Assembly: GCF_048128805.1 (NCBI RefSeq)
Contig: NC_136004.1
Location: forward strand, 17,726,685-17,790,684
Source: Centroberyx gerrardi
Taxonomy: Eukaryota; Chordata; Actinopteri; Beryciformes; Berycidae
Length of the DNA: 64,000 nucleotides
Direction of reading: 5' to 3'
A program made the translations under genes and the position numbers. How positions within the stretch are numbered: the first letter of the stretch is position 1; each line of letters opens with the position of its first letter. Below are positions 24,421-36,600 of this stretch, one piece after another. The notes beneath the pieces were generated by a model. That model searched no databases, was not told where the DNA came from, and saw only the letters and a list, made by a program, of their open reading frames with translations.

Positions 24421-25589
24421 AAACTTGGAGGCTGGAATCACTTCATTTTCAGTTTTGTAAAGGCCAGAACATAAACTCTTTCATTTAGACATAGTTTCAT
24501 TTCTTAATTTAGATTGTGAATCATTATGTGAACAGATGGAAATTGACCTTTGCCAAACTTTCTGTCATTTATTGGAACCTTGCAATCAGTCTAAACAATA
24601 AAAACCCTAACCCTAAAATATAAATAAATAATAGGAGAGTATCACACTGCTGGGAGTACTGTAACACACTACTCAGTCACATTGATATTCAGTTCTGTAA
24701 TCATCACTTTGGACACAATGATTTTAAGATTAAAGTATAAATTGCCCACTTTAATTTAAGGCTGTTTTCAACCATGCTGGATTACATTTCATCAATCTGA
24801 TCATTTCAATATCATCCACCAATTGAGGATGCTTTGAGCAAATATCAACACAAACACTTTTGGAGATTGTCTTATATGAAATACTCAACATGTTCCCTTG
24901 ATATAACTATACACTGCTCTTAAAAGAGCTGGTAACCATTTGTTTAATATTCTCCCTATTTTAAACAGTTTATTGACCCATGGGCTCTGTCTCATCATAT
25001 TTCACAAAAAAGTCTGATCTAATTATAAACCTATTTCTGGACTCCCATTTGTGTCCAATACAGAGAGTTGTTTGTAAAGAAACTGATGGAACTATCAGTG
25101 ATAGATGTTCAATTCTAGTTCGACTTGATCTGCTGTTGTTAGTCACAGCGTCTTAAATGACTGAGATTTTGTGTGAATCACAGACACTGGTTTTAACTGG
25201 TGCATATTATCTCTCTCAGATAAGCAGCTAGTGTGCTGACTGTAACTTGAAACATGTTGTGGTTTGGATAAGAAGTAACATAGCAGACAGACACATGGCA
25301 ATTTGATACCATTGTCTGTGTGGCTGCTTTGTGTGGATATGTGACTGTTTATATAGCCTACTCTGCTGTTACATTTGGCAGGACTTCACGTCTCCCTCGC
25401 TACTACCTTCATCTCCACTGTAAATCACATTGTTTTGTATTTGAGAACACTCTGGTCTTGTTTATTTAAAAAAAGGATAATGTATACATCCAAGGAAGAT
25501 AATGTATACATACATGTACTCTATTATTATTATTACGTACTCTATTGATAGCTTTTAATATTGGCAATAAGATTATTCTACTATTGCAC

Positions 25590-25650
25590 TCAATGTAAAA
25601 TGCTCTGGATAAATGTGTCAGCTTAATTCCTAAAATGTGAATGTAAAATC
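25590..25650 (+). repeat. L2/V-SINE-type 3' tail remnant
   Basis: ATGTAAAATGCTCTGGATAA followed by a degraded GTGTCAG and a TGTAAA tail resembles the shared 3' tail of fish L2 LINEs and V-SINEs (GTCGCTTTGGATAAAAGCGT type). A better copy is at 45454-45495. Confidence 0.4.
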
Positions 25651-26091
25651 TAAATGGCTGTACATTGAAGTGTAACTCTATTATATAAAGCATTCGTTCT
25701 ATTAAATTCTATTAAGGAAATGTTTGTTGTGAATATCTACTGTAGGTTAGCTCTCTACATAAAATGCAAATGGATGTCTGGATTGAACCACATCACTGTC
25801 AGAAATCTTGTTATTAATGTTTACTGTTATTACTATTAATTAGACTTGCATTTAATGTTGATTTACCTCTTGATTTACCTTTGATGTTTTTGAACCTTGG
25901 AGTGTATTATCTTTGAAAAGATTAAGCATCAGCAAACCAATCATAAGAAAAGATTAATCCAAATCTGATAGCAAATATAGCCTATGGAATTGAATTTGGT
26001 TTACTTCACCTATGGGGGAGATGGGAGAGTTTAACTGGAATACTGAGAGTCATAAGATAGTATCTCATAGTGGCATATTAATGATCTTTGA

Positions 26092-26168
26092 ATGCTACTT
26101 TATTCAACCTCATGCCACTATGAGGTCCAGGATCTCATAGTGGCATGAGATCCTGGACCTCATGCCAC
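26092..26168. repeat. Compound palindrome
   Basis: Perfect 17-base arms (GAGGTCCAGGATCTCAT and its complement) at 26122-26138 and 26145-26161 flank a six-base loop. The motif CATAGTGGCAT and its inverse recur around it, including near 26070. Confidence 0.85.
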
Positions 26169-27474
26169 CCAGCTACACTAGATGTTGAACAGGAATTATG
26201 TTGATAAACCAGCTGACAGTGATGACTGAAATGAAAGGAGGGAACAGTTTGTACAATGTGGTTGTGTTGAAAATATGTTTAATATGCTTACTTCCATCCC
26301 ACACTAGATATCCATAAATGCTTGAAATTTGTTTCTAAGACAAATATAAATAGTGAAGTTGATGCCTATGTATGAATTTCTTTCCAGAGCTTTTGCCTTT
26401 CCATCAAGGCAAAATATAAAATAGTTTTGTTTAACACTTTTTTGGTCACTGCATAATTCAATTTGTGTTATTTCATAGTTTGTCTTTACTATTATTCTAA
26501 AATGTGTAAAATAGTACAAAAAGACAAATGTGGTGTGTCCAAACTTTTGACTGGTAGTGTATTAAAACATGTTGATGTGCAATTCAAAATTGATTTTGGA
26601 TGATAGTTCATACTGATCTGTAAATTTTCAACAATGCAACGTCCTAAAATGATTAAAATGCAGTATTAGCAGAAACCTTCATACTGACCTGATTGATTTC
26701 TGTACAATCTGTTGTTTTAGTTTCACATTGTCAACCATGCAACATTCCTAAAGTAACTAACTTTGAGAATGTAAAAATCAACACAGTGTTTATGTAAGTC
26801 CACACCCATCAGAGTTTGAAACAGTGTTGAACACCTGTCCAGAGTCAACACTTGGTGAGCTTGGCATGATAAGTTCCTCTCTGGGTGGAGTGCAGTTCTG
26901 ACATTTTGAGCATCAAAGATTTGACATGGCATCTGGCAAAGCTGTTATGTACTTTATATCTGTTTAAAAATATTTAACCCCAAAGTTTCTTAAAAAAATA
27001 ATAATAATAATAATAAAAGCATATACAAGCATAAAGTAACATTCAAAGATCATTAATATGCCTAACTCAATTTTGATCAAAATAAATAAATAAATAAAAA
27101 TAAATAAAAAGTCAGCTAGAACCTTATAATTCCAAACTCATAACTTGTCAACTCAAAATAATTAAAGTAGCCTAATAAAAGTAAAGTCACTGAAAAATTA
27201 ACACTTTTCAACACTGCTGCTGTCTAGTTACTCAAACTTGGCACTCATTCAATAGCTGATTATGAATTACCCCCATGTTCATTTTCAGTTTATTCTTGAG
27301 TCTATATTGGCGTCTCATCTATATTGATGTTTCATATTTTTCACCCATTTGAAATAAAATTGGCTATTCAAAGTGTCTACCATAACTTTTGATAGACAGT
27401 GCCCCATTTCCCAAAAAACAACACAACAACTCCGTTTCCCAGAAAGGATTCAACCAGCAGCCTAATTAATTCAC

Positions 27475-27531
27475 TGACGTCACCAGGTCACCAGCACGCG
27501 GAACAAATGGCGATAACAGACCTGGCGCCGG
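27475..27531 (+). promoter_or_regulatory. Palindromic CRE followed by an ATG-to-donor first-exon-like segment
   Basis: TGACGTCA (27475-27482) is a perfect cAMP-response element. An ATG at 27507 opens MAITDLAP, followed directly by a GTAAGA donor at 27531. This is the layout of a promoter with a short first coding exon, yet I find no downstream exon. It may be a promoter of an unrecognised transcript or coincidence. Confidence 0.3.
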
Positions 27532-28460
27532 TAAGACATAGCTGATGCCTAATTGATCGTTGACGGAGCCGCAGTAGGCAGGGAGGAATGGAAGAGAAAG
27601 TGGTATGCACAAGGAAATTAAAGATACAATACTGGAAACTGACATTCAACAAACCGCTGAATGCCCTCATTACGAGGAGAGACAATGTGTCGTTTTGTTT
27701 GGCAATTAATCGTTTGTGGTTCTTCATGTTATATACTTCATATAATCTTACTGAGTGTAGGCCCTAGCACCTGTAATCAGATTAATCAATTTTTACTCGT
27801 AGGCCCACAGATTTGAAGTATTTGTAGCCTAGGCATGTCAGACTTCATCTAAAAGGGCTTAGAAGCAAAAGATGTGAATTATGACCAGTGAGCTCTTTCA
27901 AGAAAAATGCAGCAGAAAAATGCATGCTCACACACAAACACACACACACAATGAGTTTTCTTGTTTGTTTTGCTGTGTTGCAATGTTAGGGTTTTAACAC
28001 TTCTATTATTATTCTCCAATAAAATGTAATAACTGTTTAACTGTGTAACTGGGTTTAAAATTCATCTTTTTTAATTAAATGAATTATCAATATGACAGGC
28101 TTCACATTAATCATGTGGTTGCCATGTCAATATATTGTTAAAATTACATTAAACAAAATTATTTTAAACTAAAACAGTTATGTAGCCTACCATTTTACCT
28201 GAACACCATGTAATAGATTGAGAGGGGACCTCCTTATACTTCAGCAGCTGCAAGGCCTAAACAATTAGGTATATAATACTTTTTTCAATGTTGTTGTTGT
28301 TGTTGTTTGTTTTTCTCAAAACAAATATTAAAAAAGGCCCATTACAACCATTACAACTCATCATTTGATTTAATACAAAGTTCTTTGAATGTTGTCCAAT
28401 CTTATTAACTGAAAAGTGGCCCAATAGGTTACTGCGGACATCACCCTGTATGTGCAAGTT

Positions 28461-28464
<4 letters not shown>

Positions 28465-28553
<89 letters not shown>
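28465..28553. repeat. Long (GT)n microsatellite
   Basis: About 89 bases of GT with a single GTAT interruption. It is the longest simple repeat in the window and creates spurious THTHTH/VCVCVC frames. Confidence 0.97.
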
Positions 28554-28557
<4 letters not shown>

Positions 28558-28871
28558 TTAACTTCTCTGTAACTTGGTGTCTCTTTTGTTTTGTGACATT
28601 TTTCTCTGGTACACTGCGATGGAACGGGGAAGTCTGATGTTTTTGGTGTTTCCTCATGTTTGGCATATGTGACGCCTTATCTGCCAGTAAACGCTCTCCC
28701 AGGTATCATGAAACGCCTTAATTTTGAAAAGTTCTAAGATGTAGCCTACGACTTGAACCAACGTGATATCCACCCACTAAATTATAGGCTACCCTTTGCC
28801 TAGCCTAGGCTATAAAAAATAAAAGTGTGCCAACACGCTGTGGTGGCTAGCTGTCAACAAAACACACTGTC

Positions 28872-29290
28872 AGTGGTGGAAAGAGTAGAAAGTGTTACTT
28901 GAGAGCGTTGTTACATCTGCTCTTATCTATGCAAAAGAACAAGAGGACAGAGTTCAAACTCATTTCCTTGAATTGGAAAATTTGGAAATTACAAAATAAA
29001 GTGCACAAACAAAGTAAAACCAGATTACTCTTCTATTCTCTGCTGACTGGCCGTTCACTGTGAATGGCTCCACAATTTGTCAATTTATGATTGTCCAGTT
29101 TCTGATGCTTTGAGAGCCACAAAGTCTGTGGGCCTACTCTGTAATGGATGCGATTTAAAATAGTACAATACTTAAGCAAAAACGTACCAAGTAAAATTGC
29201 TGACTTCAAAAATACTCAAAAAGTACAAGTACAGACAAAAACTACTCAATTACATCAACTTGAGTAAATGTAATTAGTTACTTCCACCCA
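28872..29290. mobile_element. Non-autonomous DNA transposon, near complete
   Basis: Starts near CAGTGGTGGAAAGAG and ends TTACTTCCACCCATG, imperfect inverted termini. The right half has AGTACAAGTACAG and ACTTGAGTAAATGTAATTAG. This TIR-bounded family, with ends like CAGTGGTGGAAAGTAC, is abundant in teleosts. No transposase frame is present. Confidence 0.55.
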
Positions 29291-31895
29291 TGGTGAGTCT
29301 TTTAGACAGCAGTGAAGATGATTCAAGGTTATCCGCATTCAGAGTCAAAGATCTCAAATCTCAGTCTTGCTTGTCCTGTCTGCAGAATATGTGACTGCTG
29401 CTGTATTGGCCAGCTGTTATAAAACCATCCGCTGCAGCTTCTTTCTAATCTCTGAAGTTATGACAGAAATGGGTTGGTCAACGCACTGTGGTACAGCTGA
29501 CTGCAGGTCTGCTTAAAATACCCAACAAAAAACACACAGACAGACAGATAAACAAATACACAAGCAGACAAATAAATAAATAAATACATAGGCTAAAACT
29601 AGCCTATTACTAAACTAATAATATGAAACTAAACTAATAAACTAATAAAAGTAATTCAAACATATTTATAATTTTGTTTTAATTGTCATTTTTATTGGTT
29701 TTCGGTTTGGGTGAACAGCTTTTCTTCATAGTGGCTTGTTTCACTCTCTCACAAAACATTCAAATACATTTTATATCAAGTGTGGAAAACTGCAGGTCGT
29801 ATTTATCACGTGTTTGTGTAAACAGTGCCGATTCTGATCTATTAACCTGTGCGCACAAGCAATTATATGTGTGGAAATTGGGTAGACACCTGACACAAGA
29901 CTTCTAGAGCGTTTGACCCAATTGAAGAGTGGCAATGGTAGGGCTCAAAACTGGAGGAGGAGATTATTGAAATGGTTCACTCCCATTGATTCACTAAACC
30001 AAAATGCGCATTAACTGCGCACAGTTTCACACCCAGAGGAAACAGCTCCAAACTTTTCACAACAGACAGAGAGGACGACAAATAAGAGAGAGGGTGTTCA
30101 ATCTGAGAATTACTCTTGTCAGAGGATGATATTAAAATAAATTATAGTTTGGCAAGTCATATTTATTATGGTTATTAATAATAATGATATTATTTGATCA
30201 CTACTTGATGAAATAAAGACGAAGTGGAACCTCAGACCAAGAGAGTCATGCCATATCCGCACTGACAAAACTTGGCAGCCCTTCATCTCCTGGCCTCTGG
30301 CTCAGCCTGGGAATCCGCTGTCTCCCCTGCTCAGTATTAGAACGGCTTGCCATGCATGTTACAACTGGACATGCGCACTCACCTACTTCTTGCACCTCAG
30401 GTATTCTAATTGGAAAATTCCAACTGATTGATTTGCATGTGTTCTTAATAAAGCAGGTGGAGAAAGCGCATTTTTGCGCATGGTATAGCCTCTTAGTAAA
30501 TACGGTCCTGACACTTTGGCTTAAAAAAACACTGATGAACAGGCCTATCTATGTCTTACACAGCCAAGACACGTTTCAGCACTGATAAACAGAGCTGATG
30601 ATGGGTCCCTGAGAATAAAGCTGCTTTTGACTTCCCAAAAAATATCTTAGCACAAATATCTATTGGCCTGCAGTAGAAGTTGTAAAACTGAAGTGAATAT
30701 TGGCATTAAAACTGTAACCATGTCTGAGGACTGAAGCCCGGCAACACATACTGTGATCCTTTTTATTATATTTTCCTTTTAATGTTGTATCTACACATAG
30801 AGAGGGTTTTGTTGAAGTATTTTTTGAGTATCAGTTATTGGTATTCCACTACTTCCTCAACAAATCATAACTACATTTGGTATTTGCTGCTGCCAAGACC
30901 CAATTTTCCCAAGGGAATCCTGAAATTTTAATCTATAACTTTTGATAAATTCATCCTAAAACACATAGGATTGGTCCTTTTAAATCCATTTGAGAATTAC
31001 ATTTTTCTCTATAGCCCCTTATAGTTTAATATTCTGGCTCCTTTCTCTGCACATTTAGATTCAACAGTTGGCCTTTATACTTGGTAAACGAGGGGAGATC
31101 CAGTTTAAGGGCGGTCACAAATTAAGGGCGTTCTTTAGGCAAAGATAGGCAACTGTTTTAGGCCCTCAGCAGCTAAAAGGCCCCACAAAAGACATATCAA
31201 GTACAAGCTTATTTTTCAAGCGTTAGGTCCATTGCCAGCACCAACAGCAACAATGACAGTGAGTGTGCTGCCATGCCAACTGATACTCAGAGCCAATTAA
31301 GTAAATATTAAAAAGAGATCATGATGTTGAAGATGAGGAGAATGGTGACCAGCATCAGAACAAGGTGAGTGACACCATGTGAGTATCGTTGTTTTCTCAG
31401 TCAGCAGAGATCAGCTCCAGTGCTGGTCAGCCAGCCCATGCATGCCGATATTTTGCTCAGCCCCAACTTGAAAGTAATGTATAGAAAGGATGTATTGAAA
31501 AGGGTGAGGGTTGGGATTCAGGGGGCCCTATGCTTGCCTTCAGCCCCAAAAACACCAAGTCCGCCCCTGTAACAAATAACGTCCATGTCAATATGCTCAA
31601 GGACCATGTTTCATTTATTATTTTCGGAGTCTGATTCCAGTCTTGTTTTCTAATGTCTGGTACCTCATTAACACAAAACCCCACACCCACAATGTCTGGA
31701 GGTTAGAAGTGTCTCAAACCGGAGAGAATTTGGCTCTGAGGCTAACTTCATCAAACCTGTAAACTACGCACTTCAACCAACTCGTGATATGTGATTTTAC
31801 CATTCTTTTGTCCCTATTCCTATGCAACACATTATGAATATAGGTAACATATTTAATACTTGTATATCTGTTTGTTTCAATGTAAGCCATGCCTT

Positions 31896-31965
31896 AAGGC
31901 CCTGACACACCAAACCGACATCAAAGAACCAGCGGCGACGGCCGACATTGGCATGTCAGGGCCTT
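31896..31965. mobile_element. 70-bp miniature element with perfect 12-bp inverted termini
   Basis: AAGGCCCTGACA at 31896-31907 is mirrored by TGTCAGGGCCTT at 31954-31965. The interior has ACACCAAACCGACATC and GGCGACGGCC. Repeats starting GGCCCTGACACACCAA are common in fish; this is a very short internally deleted copy. Confidence 0.6.
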
Positions 31966-32055
31966 TTTTAGGCTACATAATTCGTATAGAAAGAAAGCCT
32001 TTACAGTAGGCTAATAACCAGGCGGCTTCAACAGATGCTCTAATGTTCTGCTCTA

Positions 32056-32069
32056 CTGCCATCTACTGG
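32056..32069 (-). promoter_or_regulatory. CTCF-like motif
   Basis: The minus strand reads CCAGTAGATGGCAG, a full match to the CTCF core consensus. The site is 1.2 kb left of the surfactant-like gene. Confidence 0.4.
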
Positions 32070-32694
32070 TCATCTGGTGTGTCTTCATGAAACATGAGAC
32101 ACATAATTGGAGGAGTTGTGCACTTATTGTGCAATGGAATAACGGAGAATAGGAATTCATAGGCTATTTGATTAGACATAGGCTATATAGGCTAATATAA
32201 TTACATGGGCTAGTTCTATGAACATGGTTCGCATATTTAGGCAAGGTAATACATATTTGTGACCTTCATAGTAGGCTAAAGGCTATGTCATAAAAACTCG
32301 TAAAACTTATGTACGTTAGCCTCATTCCCATTCAAATATTCAATGGTCATTTGGCTGGCACACTACAATGGCTGCCATAGAATGTTTGATAATGTTGCCA
32401 TGGAAATCAGAGTTGATTTGGCTCATGAGACTCAGAAAGCTGATGCGTCATCATTGCAACGGCATGATTTGGATTAACATTCTACTGACTTTATGAGTCT
32501 CACGCTCTGTCCACACATGGGACAGTGTCCATTTAGCCTACATGACAACATTATCAAAATTCAATGGAAGCCATGATAGGTAGGCTACCAGAGGAAATCA
32601 CGACGTCCTTTCTATCCATTAAACCTCTGTAGTTAGCCTATATGAATATAGACCTATGGTTAGCTTACAGTTATTTGAAAATAGAATTTATTTT

Positions 32695-32780
32695 TGTTTA
32701 TATTGCTGATTGTGATACCTTACTATGATCACCGACTGGAGGTCATAGTTTATCCACTTTTTTATTTACCACATTGCAAG
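32695..32780. repeat. Dispersed repeat, copy 2
   Basis: Homologous to 10315-10400 (ATGATCACCGACTGGA, TTTTTTATTTACCACAT), same orientation, about 70 percent similar by eye. Confidence 0.6.
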
Positions 32781-33289
32781 TGTCGTCACAAATGTTACCA
32801 GGTTAGTCTGTGTGTGTTAGTTGGATTTATTACACAGACAGGACTCAAATGCTCAACACCACTTTAGATACTTTAGACAATTTTGATAGTTTTATATTTT
32901 TATTGTCATAATTTTATAGTTTTATATTTATTTATATTGCCTTATGTCTTTCATGTATTATTTATATTAGCTTACCTTATTACATTCCCTGTACTTTATT
33001 CTGACAATAGACTGTAGCCTACATGGTTCTGCCAATTGCTGCTGTGACACCCGAATGTCGCCTAGGGAATCAGTAAAGTGCATAATCTTATTTTAGTTGA
33101 GTAGAAACTCAAAATACCAAGTGTAGGCCTATTTGTTCAACTGCGCCTGCGCGTTACAGCTCTCGCTCTGATTGGGTGACAGTCAACCCGTGCTTCCGGT
33201 CCGACTAAATAACAGTACTGATTTTATTAAAGCTTCTGTGTCACCAACCCATCTGCGCTTCTCATATCGTGCTGTGTTTTACCGACACG

Positions 33290-33556
33290 ATGGCAGTGTT
33301 CGGCTTTATCCTGGTGATCTTCATGGTGTTTCTTTGCCCTGGTAAGATGACGGTTTATTAACAGTGACTTAACTGTTTACATCACTGTCACCTGATCAGT
33401 CGCCATAAATCTTGTTGTCATAGGTCAGATTGTAATTTCAGCATTTCGAAACACATTTATTGTCGGGAAGGAGTTCTGCATTCTGACCCATCCTGATATA
33501 TTAATGTTTGGACCAGTGAATATCTCTGTCTCCCTGTCTCCCTGTCTGTCTCTCTG

Positions 33557-33609
<53 letters not shown>

Positions 33610-36600
33610 CAAATTCAAAATGCTTTTTTCACATGAATGACAATGTCGGTGTTGCCAAAACATGGAGAAACATAAAACAATGTCATCTCTCTTTGTCTCT
33701 GTCTGGGTGTTTTCACTCAAGGCGACTCCAGGTTCATCAAAGACCCTCTCTCATCCAAGTGGGATATCACACAGCAATCTTTGGTGAGACTTGTTCTTAT
33801 CTCCTGATCTGTGCATTGTCACAATTTTGTCAGATGATGACTAGGCCATCATGCGTACATATGGAATAAGATTCCATAAATATCGACATATACATACACA
33901 CTACATACAAAAATTACCAAAACCTTGTTCACATCTGCTTTTTTTCGCATATATGTATCTTGTTGAACTTAAAAATAGTTCAGTAGTTCATCTAAAGTCA
34001 ACGGGCATCAATAATAATCATTTCCTTTACTTTTATTACATTCAAAGTTGATATAAGTAGTTAAGAATCAGCACCGTAGTTAAAAGGAAAAACATTGGCA
34101 AATCCTGTTAGTTTCTTGTTTTTGTTTTTTACTGAAAATGTTCTGAACATCGATGAAGCTCAATTTCCTCAGACCTGAACTATTCTCTCACCTGTGGCTT
34201 CTCCTCATTAGACATCAGGTACCTGTTCAAAGTGCAGCCAGATCCTTGAGCTTTTCACAGACATGATCTCCAACAAAGACACTCAGGTGAGAATGTTGCT
34301 AAGTGTTACGCTGCATAGTTAGTTAGTAAGGAAACGGTGGCAGTCGTATGTAGCAGTTTGGATCTATTTAACGTCTAAAAAGTTAAACCTGAATCGGATG
34401 CAGGTAAGAAACAGTAGTTGGTATATTTCCCAGTGTGAACACAGATTGAAGGAGAATAATACTAATATTTAAATGTCAGAGCACTGCAATATGATTTTTT
34501 CATCTCAAAAGTACAGGTTTCATGTGCTGACTTGGTAGTCATAATGAAATAGTCATAAAATAATAAAATGTATCCTTACATCTCCCTAGTTCCTCTTTCA
34601 CTTCTGATTAATTTGACCAGAATAGAAACCCAACATTTTTGTGTAACCATAGAAAGTCAGTCAGATTGTTGTGCTTGTGCAGGAAATTCTCTATGAAACC
34701 CTGCATGCTCTGTGCCGGCGCCTCCCTAGCGAACGGGTATCTGAGTGTGATTCCCAGGTGAAGACGTATCTGCCGAAAATCCTGCAATATACAGCTGGTC
34801 ACCTGGTGAGAGTTTAGCCCTTTATTCACAGGTTGCTGCTTCTGTTTAGGCATATGGAAACACAATATGCTTTTTGGCCTTAAATGATCACCTTTAATGT
34901 ATGATTATCTCCATCATTCCTCCTCTTTTGCAGCAGCCAGGTGAGGCCTGTATGGTCTTGGGACTCTGTGCTGTCCAATCAGAGAAGGAAACGCTGAAAC
35001 TTCCCCAGCCTGTCACCAATAAAGACTCACCCAGCTCTGCTCTCAGCACAGGCACCAACACACATGCTAGGGTGAGAAAGGGGAAGTGAAAGTTAAAATG
35101 GCTTAAGTGAAACTTATATGATCTTTTTTTATATAAATGCTACATGCAGAGTGGCTCTCTTTATCACTGAATCTCTCTCTAGGAGCAGGTCAACCCGCAG
35201 TGCACCCTATGTCTGTTTCTCATGAAGAAACTGGAGGACATGTTGCCTAAAAATAAGACCGAGGTGACTCTTTTTTTTTTTTCATATCACTTAACTGCTT
35301 CAGGTGGATATCCTTCACTATGCATCACATCATCTATATGACACCCTCCTCTCTCTTTCTGGGCTTGCAGGACGCTATAGTGAAGCTCATGGGAGAAGTC
35401 TGTGGTCTTCTGCCTGAAAAATATGAGGAGCAATGTGACGATTTCATCAATAAATACGGCAAGCAGATAATCGACTTCCTCTTATCGTCGGCTGCCCCTC
35501 ACTCAATCTGTGCCATGCTGCACCTCTGTTTGTTCACGGACATGTCGGGTACAGGTGAGCTGGAAGCGTATGAGGACCATATTTGGTTAATATTTGCTTA
35601 TGGGTTAAACCTGCACCTCACTCTTCCTCACCGTGTCCAAGTTAATGCTCTGCTGACTCCCCAGAGACGCTCGTCCCGTCTGACTGCGAGTCGTGCCGTA
35701 CGCTGGCCGTCCTGAGCCGACTCCACCTGGGTCTCAACTCCACTGAGCCTCACACCTCCTCCTTCCTCCAGTCTGTGTGCCTCCATCACCCCAGTGCCAT
35801 CCCGAAGGTCTAACCAAACCCACAAATATGAGTTACAATCCCTTCTTGCTTGTGAGGAATGTCATAAGCTGGAGTTACGACATTCCTCGCAAGCCACTGT
35901 AACTTTAAACCTCAACATTGTTCTGATAAGCTCTTGTCCTCAGCTCTGATTGGAGCCCTCATAAAATATCCAAAGAACTCATACCTGTGGCTACATAACT
36001 GTTGATTTAAATGTTAATGCGCTAACAGAAAGACACCACTCATCCCAGTACTTATGTGTTGCTCAGCGATCATGTTTAGTATTGTTAAGGAACTACATTG
36101 CTGGGCGGAAGAATTACATTTAAATATTGTTATGTTTTATGCTTGCCAAAAGGGCAAGAATGTACATGTGCTGATGTCGCTAAGAGACCGGACGACTTTC
36201 ATTAGGTCCTTCTTGAACTGAGTATGTCTGATATAGGCCCTTTTCACATCGTCATGGTAACGGCTTCCGCATTGAGAAACAGGTGCATTACAAAGTCCTG
36301 TTGCCAGCTCTGGCCGTCACTAAATTGCTCCATAACCTGCCCAAAATTAACACTGGTGAAGTGCAAAGACTATTTTTGTTGACTCCTGGATCTAAGCTAG
36401 AGAAAGGCTACATGTTCTTCACCTCAAGTTACCTCTTCTCAAAAATAAAAGCACTGGAGTATTTTATTTTTTTAACTTTTTATTAACTTTATTTACTATA
36501 ATCATTGCATCCTACCCATTCTAAAATCACTGTAAAGCATGGACTCTCATGGCTTATTGCCATATTTATTGAATAAGACAGAATAAGAAAAAACCTTTGG

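Noticed and set aside
28370-28666. Histidine-threonine repeat protein
   Set aside because: Translation of the long GT microsatellite.
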